A DNA stretch of 64,000 bases from Copromyces sp. CBS 386.78 (Eukaryota; Ascomycota; Sordariomycetes; Sordariales; Sordariaceae): assembly GCA_030685235.1 (NCBI GenBank), contig MU839101.1, forward strand, positions 434,001-498,000, read 5' to 3'. The notes under the pieces are model-generated. The model was not told the origin of the DNA and searched no databases. It saw nothing but the letters and a program-made list of their open reading frames with translations. The position numbers were made by a program, and so were the translations under genes. Below are positions 20,110-31,922 of this stretch, piece after piece; the stretch's first letter is position 1; every line of letters begins with the position of its first letter.

Positions 20110-20707
20110 TGTGGATGGGATGAAGGAAGGGTTGGCGAGGTGAGAAACATGCCCTTTTGGAGAGACTGAGAGCAGATGGATGTCTTGACAGGCACTTCGA
20201 GGCTGAGTGTCCTCTAGGACGTTTCCAGATTTTTCTACCTCTCTAATGTATGTGAAGTATCTCTGTGTGACAAATATCAAACGCACATGAGTACCAGGAG
20301 TGTATTCTACGATTCGAGAAACCACGGCCTCAATATCCTGGCCGAACGCCATGCCTTCTTCTGATGTCCAACAACAGTTCCGGATTTCTCTCTACATCGT
20401 GAACCATTATTGTGATATGTGGCTTTCCCCTCTGTCTGTCTCTCTGTATTTCTGTCCAACTCGTATGTACCGTAACGGAAAATAAGTGCACCAACAGTTT
20501 CCAAACGCTCTGTAACGCCGTACCCGTAAAATCATCAACGTATGAATTCTTGTCAAAAAATCCTCTTGCTTTCTACGCACTTCCACGCAATTCGGCGAAA
20601 GAAACCCAACCACGCGCAACCAGATTATCAAGCAGCACAAGCACCTCCAACGCCAAAAGCAAACCCTTCCGACACCGCCCTCTTTCACCAAAGAACCAGC
20701 AGCGCCA
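20110..20707. other. Intergenic between convergent genes
   Basis: 3' flanks of the small mitochondrial-type gene and MID1. No gene is seen. Confidence 0.45.
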
Positions 20708-22798
20708 CTAGCAAGCGAGCAACAAGCTCACTAACACTAGAACAGCAACGGTCAACGCCACCGAGACTGCATCCTTCGAGGAACCCGAGAAGATATGTGC
20801 CGAGCCCGGGTAGTTACATACTACCTCTCCGTTCGTTTCGTTCTTGATATAGTAGCTCGAATTGAACCCCTTCTGGCCAGGAAGCGGGCAGCCGAAGCCC
20901 ATGGACGACGGACAACTCTGGACCAGCCTGTAGCACAGGTAATCGCAAGGCAGGACCTCCTTGTAGGGGCCAGGTTTGATAAACTCGTCGATCCGCGAGC
21001 TGCGACTTTCCATGAAGGCCTTGCTTAAGACCTTGCCGTCGCCATACTTTTCCGCGTACAACGACACAGTCGCATTGTCCAGCGTCTCGCCGTTGGGGAA
21101 CGGCTGGTTCATGGCCCGCGGGTGCAGGTAGCTGGCATTGTTACTGAAGTCCTCGCAGCGGGGGATGGTCACGGAGCAGAGCCAGTCCTTGTACGCGGCG
21201 TCGCAGTCAGTGCAGTTCCGGGTAAGCGAGTAGCGCTGGGTCACCGGCGCTTCGCAAGGGATCTGGGCCAGAGCCTTCTTGAAGAAACCATATGCTTCGG
21301 CGGCATAGTCATCGTAGAACTTGGCCAGAACGGAGGCGTTGCCAAACTTTGGGTTGCTGGGGACCGAGTAGGCTACCTGATCACAAAAGGTGAGGTTCAA
21401 GACAATGTTACAGTTCCCGTGATCTGGTTGTATTAGCTCCTGAGCGTTGGTCCCGACCTGGTTGGATCCTGGATCCCGAGAAAAGAGCTTACCGGACTTG
21501 GTTTGGAAATTGGTCGCTTTGAAGACGTGGCCGCCGCTTCCGACGAGATTCGAACTCCCTGGGTTAGTCACATTGGCCAGGATTCCGATATAGCTGGTGC
21601 TTGGCTTCAGCCCACTGAAGAAGAACTGCTGCTTAGGAAAGTTGCCCTGTCCTCGCCTGGTCATGCCTGTCTGGACCATATTTGAATACTTCCCGTCCTT
21701 TGTAGTTGCAATCTGGGCATACTGTTCGAGGCCGCAAAAGGAATATTTGACACCATTGATGGACGGATCCGACTTGTCCTGGGCGAACAGAACGTATGGC
21801 GGTGCTTCCATGAACTTCTGCTGCTCCCCCTCGTCGTTACTATCAGTCAAGTTATGAGTGATGAGCAATGCGCCCTGGGAGTCGCTATCAACCCAGATCA
21901 GATCAGCATCATCGTCCACGTTATAGCTGTAGTAATAACCGTCCGTGGAGATGGCGATTTTCATGTTATAAGGCCCATCAAAGATTTCCCTCACGTTGGG
22001 CGCATGTACACCCACATATACGTCGGACGTGGTGGTGAAGTTGTACATGATAGCGCCCTCTTTGAACACCATCGATACCTGAGAGCTCGCATCCGCGTCC
22101 GGGCCTGGTTCCACGTTGTCGGTCGACGTTGACACATACAGCGTAAGCTGCGGTGGAGGTTGTGTTGTCTTGGTCGCATTAAATGCTTGAGGCTGCAGAC
22201 ATGTGTTTGCAGAAATAAAGATTCGACGACCACCTTGTTGTCGCTTCCCGAGCTTCTGCTCCACGGAGAGAGAACTCGAGTCCGCAGGTTCTGTATCCAG
22301 GCTCTCGTCATTCAGGCCATCCGAGTACTCTTCTCCCTCCTCTTGCTGCTCTTCCTCCTCTTCACCTTCTTCTTGTTCTTCCCAGGTGTGATCTTCATCC
22401 CTTAGCTCCAATGACTCAATCTCCGGTTCCCGCTCGGACAGCTGTGACAGTTCGAATACGAAGCGCTCCGTAACCCCCTGATCAACGTTCAACGGGAAAG
22501 CCTCATTGTTCTTCAGGACATTGGTGTCTTTAATTTGACGACGCCCGAGAATACTTTTATCGAAAGCGGCGAACTCGGGTTCGTACAGCGGGTCGAGCGG
22601 GCTTCGTAAGTCTGGGTCAAGACCTAGAGAAATATCAAGGTCGGAATCGACATCGTCCAATAGTATTACTGGTGGCGCATCTTGGAGTTCGGCCGCGAGA
22701 ACAAAGTTCGGGGAGAAAAGAGTGAAACAGAGAGCGACTAGAAGGCATGATGCGATGAAGGACGCCGCCAAGCGCGACTGTAAAGGACTGAGGTGCAT
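20708..22798 (-). CDS. MID1: Mid1, stretch-activated calcium channel component
   Basis: Complement of join(20708..21423, 21493..22798), 673 aa. The 69-nt intron (GTAAGC ... CTAATAC ... CCAG) is in frame and stop-free, so an unspliced 696-aa reading is also open; removing it gives TKSDHGNCNIVLNLTFC, the family sequence. Residues 1-36 are a signal peptide. An acidic linker rich in Glu (about 140-165) precedes the conserved extracellular part, with many N-x-S/T sites and the Cys-rich C-terminal region (NCTDCDAAYKDWLCSV, PCDYLCYRLVQSCPSSMGFG). The hydrophobic C-terminus resembles a GPI-type or membrane-anchor end. Mid1 works with the Cch1 pore subunit in calcium entry under mechanical and pheromone stress. 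Confidence 0.92.
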   Translation of the reverse strand: MHLSPLQSRLAASFIASCLLVALCFTLFSPNFVLAAELQDAPPVILLDDVDSDLDISLGLDPDLRSPLDPLYEPEFAAFDKSILGRRQIKDTNVLKNNEAFPLNVDQGVTERFVFELSQLSEREPEIESLELRDEDHTWEEQEEGEEEEEQQEEGEEYSDGLNDESLDTEPADSSSLSVEQKLGKRQQGGRRIFISANTCLQPQAFNATKTTQPPPQLTLYVSTSTDNVEPGPDADASSQVSMVFKEGAIMYNFTTTSDVYVGVHAPNVREIFDGPYNMKIAISTDGYYYSYNVDDDADLIWVDSDSQGALLITHNLTDSNDEGEQQKFMEAPPYVLFAQDKSDPSINGVKYSFCGLEQYAQIATTKDGKYSNMVQTGMTRRGQGNFPKQQFFFSGLKPSTSYIGILANVTNPGSSNLVGSGGHVFKATNFQTKSGKLFSRDPGSNQVGTNAQELIQPDHGNCNIVLNLTFCDQVAYSVPSNPKFGNASVLAKFYDDYAAEAYGFFKKALAQIPCEAPVTQRYSLTRNCTDCDAAYKDWLCSVTIPRCEDFSNNASYLHPRAMNQPFPNGETLDNATVSLYAEKYGDGKVLSKAFMESRSSRIDEFIKPGPYKEVLPCDYLCYRLVQSCPSSMGFGCPLPGQKGFNSSYYIKNETNGEVVCNYPGSAHIFSGSSKDAVSVALTVAVLVLVSLLLAC

Positions 22799-24307
22799 CG
22801 CTCCCTCGAGAGGGGGCGCCGTTCGTGGGCGAGGATCTACCCCAACTTGTTGCCAGTCAGGTCGTCGATCGAAAAGTCGGTTGGCGCAAAGAAGGACAAG
22901 GTAATGTTCAAGGAAAGATGCGAAAACGGCTCCTTAATGTTCTCCGGTCAGAGACTGCCCGTTGGTGTCGCTGGACGGGCCGCTTCGATCGGGGCAGCAC
23001 GGGTTTCTCGACTTGTTGGCGTTAAGCCGTTGGATGTTCGAAGCCAGGCGAGTAGCGCTGACGCTGAATCCAAGATTGTGATCCTGTTCAACGCGCGTAC
23101 GAGATGGGAATTCGATAATATATCCCGAGGCCAGTCGAAGTGCCAGGAATCGTCGCCGTCGTCGTCGGTTCGATCAGGGTATTAGATGGATGAGACTTGG
23201 GTTCGGAGGCGCCGATTCGTAGAGGCAGTGGTGGTATCCGGGGTCTTGAGCAGGCTGGCTCTGACTTTTCCAGCCTTTTGCGTGCCCGGGCTGATAATAA
23301 ACGAGTGTTCGAGGTCAGCAATTGCCCCTTTGGATGAAGTGAAAGTCTTCCCCTGGGTTTTTTCGTTTCACCGTGGCCTCGAAAGTGGAACGAGCTGAAG
23401 CAGGCGCACCCTTCAAGACCGAACATCAGTGGATGTTCTTGACTTGCTGTGGTCAGCAACACCCGGTGAATTTTTGGTACCACTGGAACTTTTGTTAGTG
23501 CCAAGTACACTACCTCCAGAGAGGGGCTCAGGGGCAGCGTCCGCCGATCTCGTACCTGCTTAACGAAACATACAGATTGATATCTGACTGATCCAATAGT
23601 GTTATACCTTTTGCCTGTCGCGCTAGTTTTGCTGGCAGGGGTCTCAAACTGCGGGAAGTCAGGAACGGCAACAATCCCGATGATGGCTTCCGGTGGACTA
23701 CCTCTAGTCAATCACAAAGAATGACCATGACGTTGGCCTTCCATGGTAGTCATTACGAAGAGATATTGCTTAGTTCAACGATAGAAAAACCAACGTAGCG
23801 CAAAGATGCTTTGTAGATGTTGTCTAGATGTCGAGAAACCCCCGTCCTGAGCTGTCCCAGCCAGAAGACTACCGGTATACATTGCAAGCATGTGATGTGT
23901 CCCACGCTTTGCATCTACAATGGCCAGGGCCTTTCATGTCGAACACATCTCACTATTTCAGTGCTTTCAATTCAAATGCAATGCTCTATTACTATCACTT
24001 ATTCAATCGTTAGATTCCAAAACTGTCCCTACTCGTCTAGACGCATCGGGCTTAATCATCATGTCACCAATATCTTCTATATCCACATGTCCTCCTCTAC
24101 CACCACCCGTCTCCAACTTTTCCAGCTAACAAACTGTCCATATACCCCGGTTTTGTTGTGATTTTGTTGCACGCGTGATAGGTTGTCGACAAGCCCCACG
24201 CAGAGGCTTGCCGGCCGTGCAGTTGTTGCCTGTGTCTTCTTGAGCCTCATTCAAAGCGGCACACTCTGAAACGAACTGGTGAGGCCCGGCAGTTGCCCAT
24301 GAGACGC
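22799..24307. other. Intergenic, MID1 upstream and YOP1 3' flank
   Basis: 1.5 kb. Open frames of up to 207 codons occur on both strands but overlap each other and resemble no family. I see no supported gene. Confidence 0.45.
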
Positions 24308-25082
24308 TTAGTCAGTGTGGACGGCATCAGCCTTGGCGCGGAGGCCGCTGGCGGTGGAGCCGTGCTGGAAGTAGCGGCCAAGAGTGGGGGCGAGGAAAGA
24401 GCGGAAGATGACCTCGGCGCCCCTGTTGACATGTGAGTTTCTCTTCCGGTGATGTTGGTAGAATTGGAGGCCACTTACTTGAAGGTGGGGAGAGAGAGCC
24501 AGAGGAGGAAAACAAACTTGAAGGTATAGTAGAAGGGGAACCAGTAGACGACGCTGATCAAGCTCTCAATGACACTGTAGACATATGGTTAGATATTAAG
24601 CGCACCAAGCAGACAGCAGGCGCAAAGCCACAAGGGATGCTTACGTGAAGAGAGAGAAAACAACCCAGTACTGGAAGGATGGTGGTTAGCGTGGAGATCA
24701 GAGGTAGAAACTGATCAGGCAAGTCCCGACTTACAGTGAGCCACTGAGTATCATCCTGCTTGGAGGAGGTAAAGAGCGCATTGAGCGAGTAGTATCCGGG
24801 GAGGACGAAGCCAGCGAGGTTGGTGAGGAGCTGGCCGCCGAGGTTGAAGATGATCAGGAAGAAGTAGAGAGCAACGAGGCCAATGGTGGCATAGGCCTTG
24901 GGAACGCCGGTGGTCTTCTCGAGGTTGTTGAGGGTAGGGTACTTGGACAGCTATTGAGGCGGATTAGCTACGCAAAGCCCAACAACGCCGTCGCCGGCGT
25001 GTCTGCGATCTGGGTGCGGTTTACGAACCTCCTTATCGAGCTGGGCGATGTACTGCTGGGCGCGGTCCTGAGGGGAAGACAT
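24308..25082 (-). CDS. YOP1: Yop1, DP1/TB2/HVA22-family ER-shaping protein
   Basis: Complement of join(24308..24422, 24479..24574, 24645..24670, 24735..24950, 25029..25082), 168 aa. Four introns of 78, 64, 70 and 56 nt were placed; the third exon is only 26 nt. The product starts MSSPQDRAQQYIAQLDKE and carries the paired hydrophobic hairpins of the reticulon-like DP1/Yop1 family, including GFVLPGYYSLNALF, TQWLTYWVVFSLFTVIES and VVYWFPFYYTFKFVFLLWL, then an amphipathic helix and a short hydrophilic tail. Yop1 bends ER membrane into tubules together with reticulons and interacts with Yip1/Rab machinery. The length matches the family (about 170-180). Frame continuity at all four junctions supports the model. 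Confidence 0.92.
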
Positions 25083-25693
25083 TTTGTGTGTTTGGTGCGG
25101 TAATCGAGTCTATCAATTTAGAGCTAGCTGTGGTGTTTTGGTGTCAGCGAGATGCAAAGTCGAAGTTCAGGGGAAAATCCGAGTCGGAACTGGCGGGGAA
25201 GCTGAAGCTGTGACAGAGTGGGTTGGGCAGCCGGGGGGCTGGGCCTAAAACTCGCAGCGTGCTCGGCGAAACACACCACCAGCAGAGGGAAGCAGTCGGG
25301 AAGCTGAGAGAAAGCTGCTGACCTGGATTTCGAATGCCGATGCTGTGAAGGGCAATGTGTCGTGGGAACTTTTGCGGATAGGGGTGATGCTATCGTGGAA
25401 ATGGCAGTTGGGTGTGGGAACGGGTTGAAGTGGGCTGTGGGCTGTGGGCACAACAATGACGATTGATACGTGTGCAGACAAAAGGGGATCATCCTGTTCA
25501 CAACCCGAAGCCTGCCCTGCCCGTGGGGCCGCAAAGCTTCCTCCCGTTATCATCTGAATCTGACTGGTTCCAGAACCAGTGACGCGACATCGGGAGCTGT
25601 TTTGCTAGGATTGGTGGACGAAGACATAGTGAAACAACGGCCGTCCAAATCTGAGATGATAAGCTCACTATCTCCATTGCGATATCAATAATA
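25083..25693. promoter_or_regulatory. YOP1 upstream region to tRNA-Val
   Basis: 611 bp containing the YOP1 promoter/leader and the 5' flank of tRNA-Val. No coding signal is seen. Confidence 0.4.
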
Positions 25694-25767
25694 GGTCCGA
25701 TGGTGTAGTTGGTTATCACGTCAGTCTAACACACTGAAGGTCCCCAGATCGAGCCTGGGTCGGATCA
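25694..25767 (+). tRNA. tRNA-Val (AAC), no intron
   Basis: The acceptor stem GGTCCGA pairs with TCGGATC (one G-T), discriminator A at 25767. The anticodon stem TCAGT/ACTGA encloses loop CTAACAC with AAC at 25728-25730. The T arm CCCAG-ATCGAGC-CTGGG is perfect. A T-rich stretch (TTCTTTTTCTTTTC) follows shortly after and could end transcription. Confidence 0.93.
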
Positions 25768-27318
25768 ACATTGAAGTTCTTTTTCTTTTCTCACGTTTTG
25801 CGACTTCAACTGACCTCGTGCACCTACCTATTCTAAGGCCTCTGTGTCTCGTCTGTGGCATTGTTGAGTTTTCTTCCTTTTTGAAGGCACCTATGATTTT
25901 GCTATAAAATGCCTTAGCCTTGTCACCGATACCTACGCTGGTTGCCTTTTTATAGGCGTTTCCATTGTCAGGATTACTCTGCTCAAACGCGCCTAACTGT
26001 ATCCGTCTATCTTCATTGTGCAGGAAGGTACAAATAGTTGCCGTAGGCAGTAAGGGGGTGCACATTAGGCTCTTGAAGTCGCCTCTTCCGCTTTTCTCAC
26101 TCACTTGACGCTTTGATATTTGGGACAGGAGATCATGACAACTTGTGGACGTTTCAAGTCGAGCATCAGAACTCGTGACAAGGACCAACATGAAGCCTTT
26201 CAGAGCCCCGCGATACCTCCAGCGTTTTCGTGCAGCTAGCGCCACATCATGCGGATGGATGTCGGCCATATGTACAGCGTACTTCACATTTACATGGAGA
26301 GGCGTAATCATCTGCGAGATGGCTCACACGAAAACTTTCAGTTTGATCTTTCCAACGTCTCTATGACCAATATCATCGAGGGAGAGATTGATTCCCCCTC
26401 GTTCTGCGAGCGGTCAGACGTAGACTCGCTTGCCAAGTCAATGCTGGTGCAGGCTTCAGTTAACGGACCGAAGCAAATTATTTGGTCTTCGATGACGGTG
26501 ATCCCATGGGGGGATAATACCTTCTGTAACCAAACTCCAAAAATCTTAGTGTAAGTCAGTGGTGCCAGGGCAGCAAGTCATAGTGGAACGTCATAGGGCA
26601 CTGGCAGGCTGGATATCTAGTTCGGAAATGGGCACAGCATGTCGATCAGGGACACATCTGTAGCCCAGGAATAAACAAAAACAACAAGGAATTCGGTGGG
26701 AAAGCAATGCGCAGGTGTTCTGGTTCGTCAACTTTGAATTCCTCAAACAACCAAAGGAAAGTCAACAACACTCTGGAACGGGCAAACGGCCAATCAAACG
26801 GCATTTTGGTCCCAAGCGGGTCTGCATGGAACGCGCGGGGGAGCAGCTAGCTGCCTTTGACTTGCAGTGGTTCATTCCCTGCCGTGGGCGGGCTCCAGTG
26901 GAACGTCGCTGCACGTTGCAGTCACGACGGCAGCCCGTCCGCAAGCCGCATTGCCCCAGGTACGTCCCTAGCGCTTTCATGTTTGTTGATTCTTTCTGTT
27001 CTCCGCTCTCCATACAAACTACCAAAGAAAATGTGCAATTGACTCTTTACATGCAGCATCGACATCGTCATTAAGTTTTCCTTCTCGCGCATGCACGGCA
27101 CTGTTACTCGCAACACGTTCCGCGGTGTGCTCCCGACCCCATATCCGTTACCCTTATTATTAGCCCGGCCTGGCCGTGTTGGCATCCGCCAGGTTTGGAG
27201 TAGTCGCCGCCACCACAACCACCATCTACCTATCCTTGTGTTTACCTGGGATATCCGAATCCAGCAGAGCTATCAGTCTGCACGCCTCGCCCGCCGTACC
27301 ATTACAACACGGGCGCTG
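25768..27318. other. Intergenic, 1.55 kb
   Basis: A minus-strand frame of 196 codons (25721-26311) overlaps the tRNA-Val gene and has no recognisable family, so it is not called. The right part is the leader and promoter of the RFX gene. Confidence 0.45.
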
Positions 27319-29965
27319 ATGGACTCAACCCACGGTATGCCCCTTTGCGTCTCCTAGTCCCTTCTGTTCCCCCATCCACGACCTTGTCATCTGCCCTTCT
27401 TGCCTGGTCCCCTATGTATTCGGGCGCATACTTGTTACGCGACATACCATATCGGTATGCTTACTGCTTGTACAGACCCTCTCGTCCTCACGAAGGCGAA
27501 GAAGCGGCCTTGCTCCCAAGACTCAACAGCTTCCATCCACAGCGCCGCAACGCAGCCAAATCTCGACCACGCGTTTACTGACGTACCCGAAGTTTACCAA
27601 TCCCAATGGATTCCGAACGATCACGGCCGAACCCGAGAACTTGGCCACCCGACCACCCGGATGACACAAGACGACATGGTGCTGGTCTCCCAGCTGCACA
27701 CTAGCCGCGAGTTTGCCATGGACTCACAAGTAAACGCCTCGATGCAGAACGTCCAATATCATGGCAGCCAGAGCATGAGCCGCCAGTCTTTGTCCGCCGA
27801 TTCCTTTGCCGGAAACACCAGTTTTGTGGAGGATAGTCAGATGGTGGACCATGATGGCAACAACGATCACGGCTCATACGTTGGAATGGCACCGCAATCT
27901 AAGGGAGCATCGCGTTCGAGTGCTAACAACGAGGTGGAAATGCGTCAGCTATATATCGCCAACAGACACCGGGATCTTCAGGACGTTGCAGAGGAGCTTC
28001 ATGGCAACGAGCGTGGTCCAAATTCAGAACGAACCCGCCAGGTTTTCGCAATGTTGTGGTACGCTGGTCTCTTGGCTATATTTTCGTCGAGATTGTGGGC
28101 TAACAATACGACAGGATCAGCCAAGTCTGCTCAAAGGGTAAGGGATCGGTACCTAGAGGGAGAGTTTACGCCAACTATGCCTCCAGGTGTGCCACCGAGA
28201 GGATAACAGTCCTAAATCCTGCCAGTTTTGGAAAGCTTGTCCGGGTTCTTTTCCCAGGACTAAAAACACGTCGCCTTGGTGTTCGGGGAGAGTCAAAATA
28301 TCATTACGTCAACTTTCAGCTTCGAGAAGACCAGCCTGATGTGCGAGATGTCTCAACTCAGCCTCGGGTTTCCCCAGAGGAGGAGCAGTCGTTCTCCCAA
28401 ACTTTCAAGTGAGCAGCGGCACCTTCGCAGTTTGAACGCCGTTTATCCTTACTAATTTCTGTAGTAGCACGGCACCGGACAATACAAGAACAACCGAACG
28501 CACAGTACTCCCCACACCTGACCTGGGCCAGCAACCGGAGACCCGGGTGAGGCGGCCGCATGAATATGTTCACAGCCTGTACAATCAAGTCCAGGTAGCC
28601 AACATCGACCAGCTGAGCACGACGGTAACCAAGACCGCACAGAAGCTCTGTTTTGCCGCGGAAAGTGAGGAGACATTCCAGCAGTCCGATCCCCTCGTCC
28701 TACCACGGATCGAACCCTTTCTACCCAAAAATACCGACCCGGACGCCGCCAAGTCACTGGCTGCGCTCTATAGGTCACACTGCACGTCTCTGGTGGAATG
28801 CATTCGGTATTGTAAAGAGAAGACTTTCTTCCACCTTTACACCTCATTCCAGGGCACGCTCACGATGCCGGTCCAGAAGCTGTTCAGCAACCCGGCTGTT
28901 GCACCTTGGATAGAGGAGTGCGATTTTATCCTGTACCAGCGCATGATGCGCATTGTCTCGAGCCTGGTCCTCCAAGTTGTTCCCAAGACGGTGCTCGATA
29001 CACTGAGGAACATCGCGGATAAGCTCGTCCCACATATCCGCGACTCTTTTCAGGGACAACCTCCTCACGTCCTCAAGGCCAAAGAGGCACCGGCAACCCT
29101 ATTCGCAGGCTTGCTGGATAGGGTGCTCCGTGTCAACCTCACCGCTCATGCTGCGGCCAACATGCTGTCAAACCCAGCAAACCGCGACCTCATGTACGTG
29201 GAGTGGATAAACATAATCAACCTAAGAAAGGTCGCCGAGAGTGTTCCGTCGAGGGGCATGGATGATGTCGTGAATCTCCTCCTCCAAGAGATGCGCGATC
29301 TCCTAGACCCGGTAAACATCCCATGGGAAATCGAAGGCCTGACACTACACGGAGAGATGGCGATGCGAAATGGTCGCCAACCACAGGCAGGAAACCCTGA
29401 GGAATCCACGGCCTCGAACGTTTTGGATCGCTGGGTGAGCTTTCTTCGCTCCCTGCCATCGCATTTCCCCTACGCATCACATACCGATATTGTCTGGTGT
29501 GTTCAACGATTAGGCACAGCCGTAATGAGGGATATCACACTTGGCCAAGGCAAGAGTTTCGGCTCTTGGTGGGTCACCAAGTGTTTTATCGATGAGATGA
29601 TTCTCTTCTTGGCGGAATACGGCGGATTTCTCAAACAAAAATCGACACATGAGTATACGCTCCTTGTCTCACAGCAACAAGGCGCAAGCAACGAGGCAAG
29701 CAACGATGCATCCAGATACAGGAGTGGTAGCGATGATTCTAGCGCGTCCCGCATGTCCGAGTCGCAGCCAGATCGGGCTCGATTCCCGGTGGCTACATCG
29801 ACGGCCACCCAGCCGTCGGTCCATGATGACAGCGGCATAGGTATTCGGACACCTGATGAAGATTCTCCGATTCAAAAGTTTGGCTTCCAAACGACTACTG
29901 CGAACTCGCAATATATCTTTGCCGGCACGGAACTGCAGGATGAGGACCATTTGGCAGATATTTGA
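27319..29965 (+). CDS. RFX-family winged-helix transcription factor
   Basis: join(27319..27334, 27476..28058, 28115..28408, 28465..29965), 797 aa. Introns 2 and 3 (56 nt each) are secure because they join conserved sequence. The 16-nt first exon and 141-nt first intron are my best guess for the start. The RFX DNA-binding domain spans about residues 180-265: RHRDLQDVAEELHG ... GSVPRGRVYANYASRCATE ... LVRVLFPGLKTRRLGVRGES, ending KYHYVNFQL. The long C-terminal part carries the RFX-type dimerisation/conserved region (FHLYTSFQGTLTMPVQKLF, VEWINIINLRKVAESVPSRG, FGSWWVTKCFIDEMILFLAE). Fungal relatives include yeast Crt1 (DNA-damage repressor) and Acremonium CPCR1. The regulated genes cannot be inferred here. 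Confidence 0.88.
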
Positions 29966-30908
29966 GTCCGGTTGGTTAATAAGGGGATAGTTTTGGGTCC
30001 CTTGATGTTTTATCAAGAGAGCGAGTTTTGTTGGCGGTTATACCTTGACGAATCTCTTTTCCTTCTACTCTTTACATGACGATATGAAGCAACGAGGACA
30101 GAGGTCATGAACTACTGCATTGTGCGGATAAGGCGTCATTATGAAAGGCATCTTCACTACCTGCTGCTTATCGTCGGACATTTGGGTTTGTGTTTCTGGG
30201 TCGGGGAGTCAAGGCTATACCTGTGAAGAGGAAGTGTTCTGTTTTGGACTCGGTGTTCAACCTCCAATGTTCATTGTTCAATGTATGGATATAGGGAACG
30301 CCAAAACGTCGGTTTTATCATCAAAGGATTCAAAAAGGGAAGGCGTTATGCAAGCATTTACGTGTGGAGGTGGGCGGAAGGGCGTCTCGATCACAACACG
30401 CACAATGAGCATTGATTTTGAGTTTCTTCGTACAGGATAGTTTGTTTTGTTTCTCCTTGTGTTTGGTTATATCTAGATGCGGAATGAAGTCGACCCCTTA
30501 ATGTTTCTCGGAGCAGCGCACCGATCACTGTTTCAAGACGGCTTTAAACTGCCACGTTCGTTCGGTGTGGGTGAGCGGGCTTGGCAAGTTACACGTTTCC
30601 ATGCTCTTGCACGGCACGTGAAGGCATTACGGCAACACTACGTTTTGGGAAGTGATCTTTAGAAGAAACCCCTCCGTCATCAAAATGCAGGCCCTCCTCC
30701 GCCTTTTAACAGTTTACACACTACTTGAACCATACACCTCGTATCTCATTGTCTGAACATACCGGCATCCTCAACTCTCTCTTCCCTTGCTGACTGTCGC
30801 TCTGACAACCAGTACTGTCGACGCCCGAAGTGTACTTCCCGAGTCGAACCAACCCTGAAGACTTCGGAGGACCTGGCAAATCACGTTTTACAGCAGAAGA
30901 AACACAAT
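29966..30908. other. Intergenic, 940 bp
   Basis: 3' flank of the RFX gene and upstream region of the hydrolase. Short open frames only (under 100 codons), with no family resemblance. Confidence 0.45.
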
Positions 30909-31922
30909 ATGGCAGTCGAAACGGAAAGCACTTTCGAGGTTGCGGGAGCATCATTGTATGCGAAGTCATGGGAGGTACGTAGCGCCCGCATCTTTCAACT
31001 TTGAGCCGTCTCGACCTCTCGCTTACACCAAAAAACGCCACAACAGCCCGAAGGGCCAATCAAAGCGAAGCTCATCTTCATCCACGGCTTCAGCGACCAC
31101 ATCAACCGCTACTACGGCTTCTTCCCTTCCCTCGCAGCGCGTGGTATCGCTGTTTACGGGTTTGACCAGCGCGGCTGGGGCCGCAGCGTCAAGAAGCCAG
31201 CTGACAGGGGCCTGACGGGACCAACATCGCGAGTAATCGCCGACATCGTCGCCTTCATCGAGCCGCACCTATCCGATGCCCCCGGCGCGCCGCCCGTCTT
31301 CGTCATGGGCCACTCCATGGGCGGCGGCCAAGTCCTCACGCTCGCCTGCGACGAGCAATATCAGAACCGCATCGTCAGCCGCGTGCGCGGCTGGCTGCTC
31401 GAGAGCCCCTTCATCGGGTTTGCGCCCGAGCTCAAGCCGAATCTGCTTAAAGTGTACGGTGGCCGGCTCGCGGGCAAGCTCTTTCCGCATCGCCAGATGG
31501 TCAACCAGATCCCGCCCAAGGACCTGTCGCGCGACCCGGAGGTGCAGAAGAGCATCGCGGCGGATGAGCTGATGCATAACACGGGCACGCTGGAGGGACT
31601 GTCGGGCATGTTGGATCGCACGGATGGGTTGACGAGGGGGACGATTAGACCGCCTGGAGGGGAGAATACGAAGATCAAGGCGGTCTGGTTTGGACATGGG
31701 AGCAGTGATAAGGCGACGGATTATAATGCTAGTAAGAGGTATTATGATCGGGTCATTGCGGGCACGGTGAAGGATAGGATGTTTAAGAGGTATGAGGGAT
31801 GGTATCACCAGTTGCATGCTGATGGGCCGTGTAGTGAGGAATTTTATAAGGATGTGGGCGATTGGATCTTGGAGAGGAGTGAGGGTTCAGCGGATTCGGG
31901 GAAGTTTGAGGCCAAGATCTGA
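30909..31922 (+). CDS. Monoacylglycerol-lipase-like alpha/beta hydrolase
   Basis: join(30909..30974, 31047..31922), 313 aa, one 72-nt intron with a GTACGT donor. The fold landmarks are IFIHGFSDHINRYYGFF, the nucleophile elbow GHSMGG with Ser112, GHGSSDKAT with Asp243 as the likely acid, and GWYHQLHAD with His276 as the likely base. This is the serine-aminopeptidase S33/Hydrolase_4 pattern of monoglyceride lipases (yeast Yju3, mammalian MGLL), which split monoacylglycerols to glycerol and fatty acid on lipid droplets or membranes. The exact substrate is inferred from the family. No signal peptide or membrane segment is seen. The start is set by the first in-frame ATG before the conserved strand. 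Confidence 0.88.

Noticed and set aside
21424..21492. Stop-free introns with length divisible by three in MID1 (69 nt), glycogenin (66 nt) and the chromodomain gene (63 nt), as a possible regulated intron-retention set
   Set aside because: About 35 introns were placed in the window. Roughly one in ten is expected to be in frame and stop-free by chance, so three is not an excess.
25721..26311. 196-codon minus-strand open frame
   Set aside because: It overlaps the tRNA-Val gene and shows no domain, bias or splice structure.
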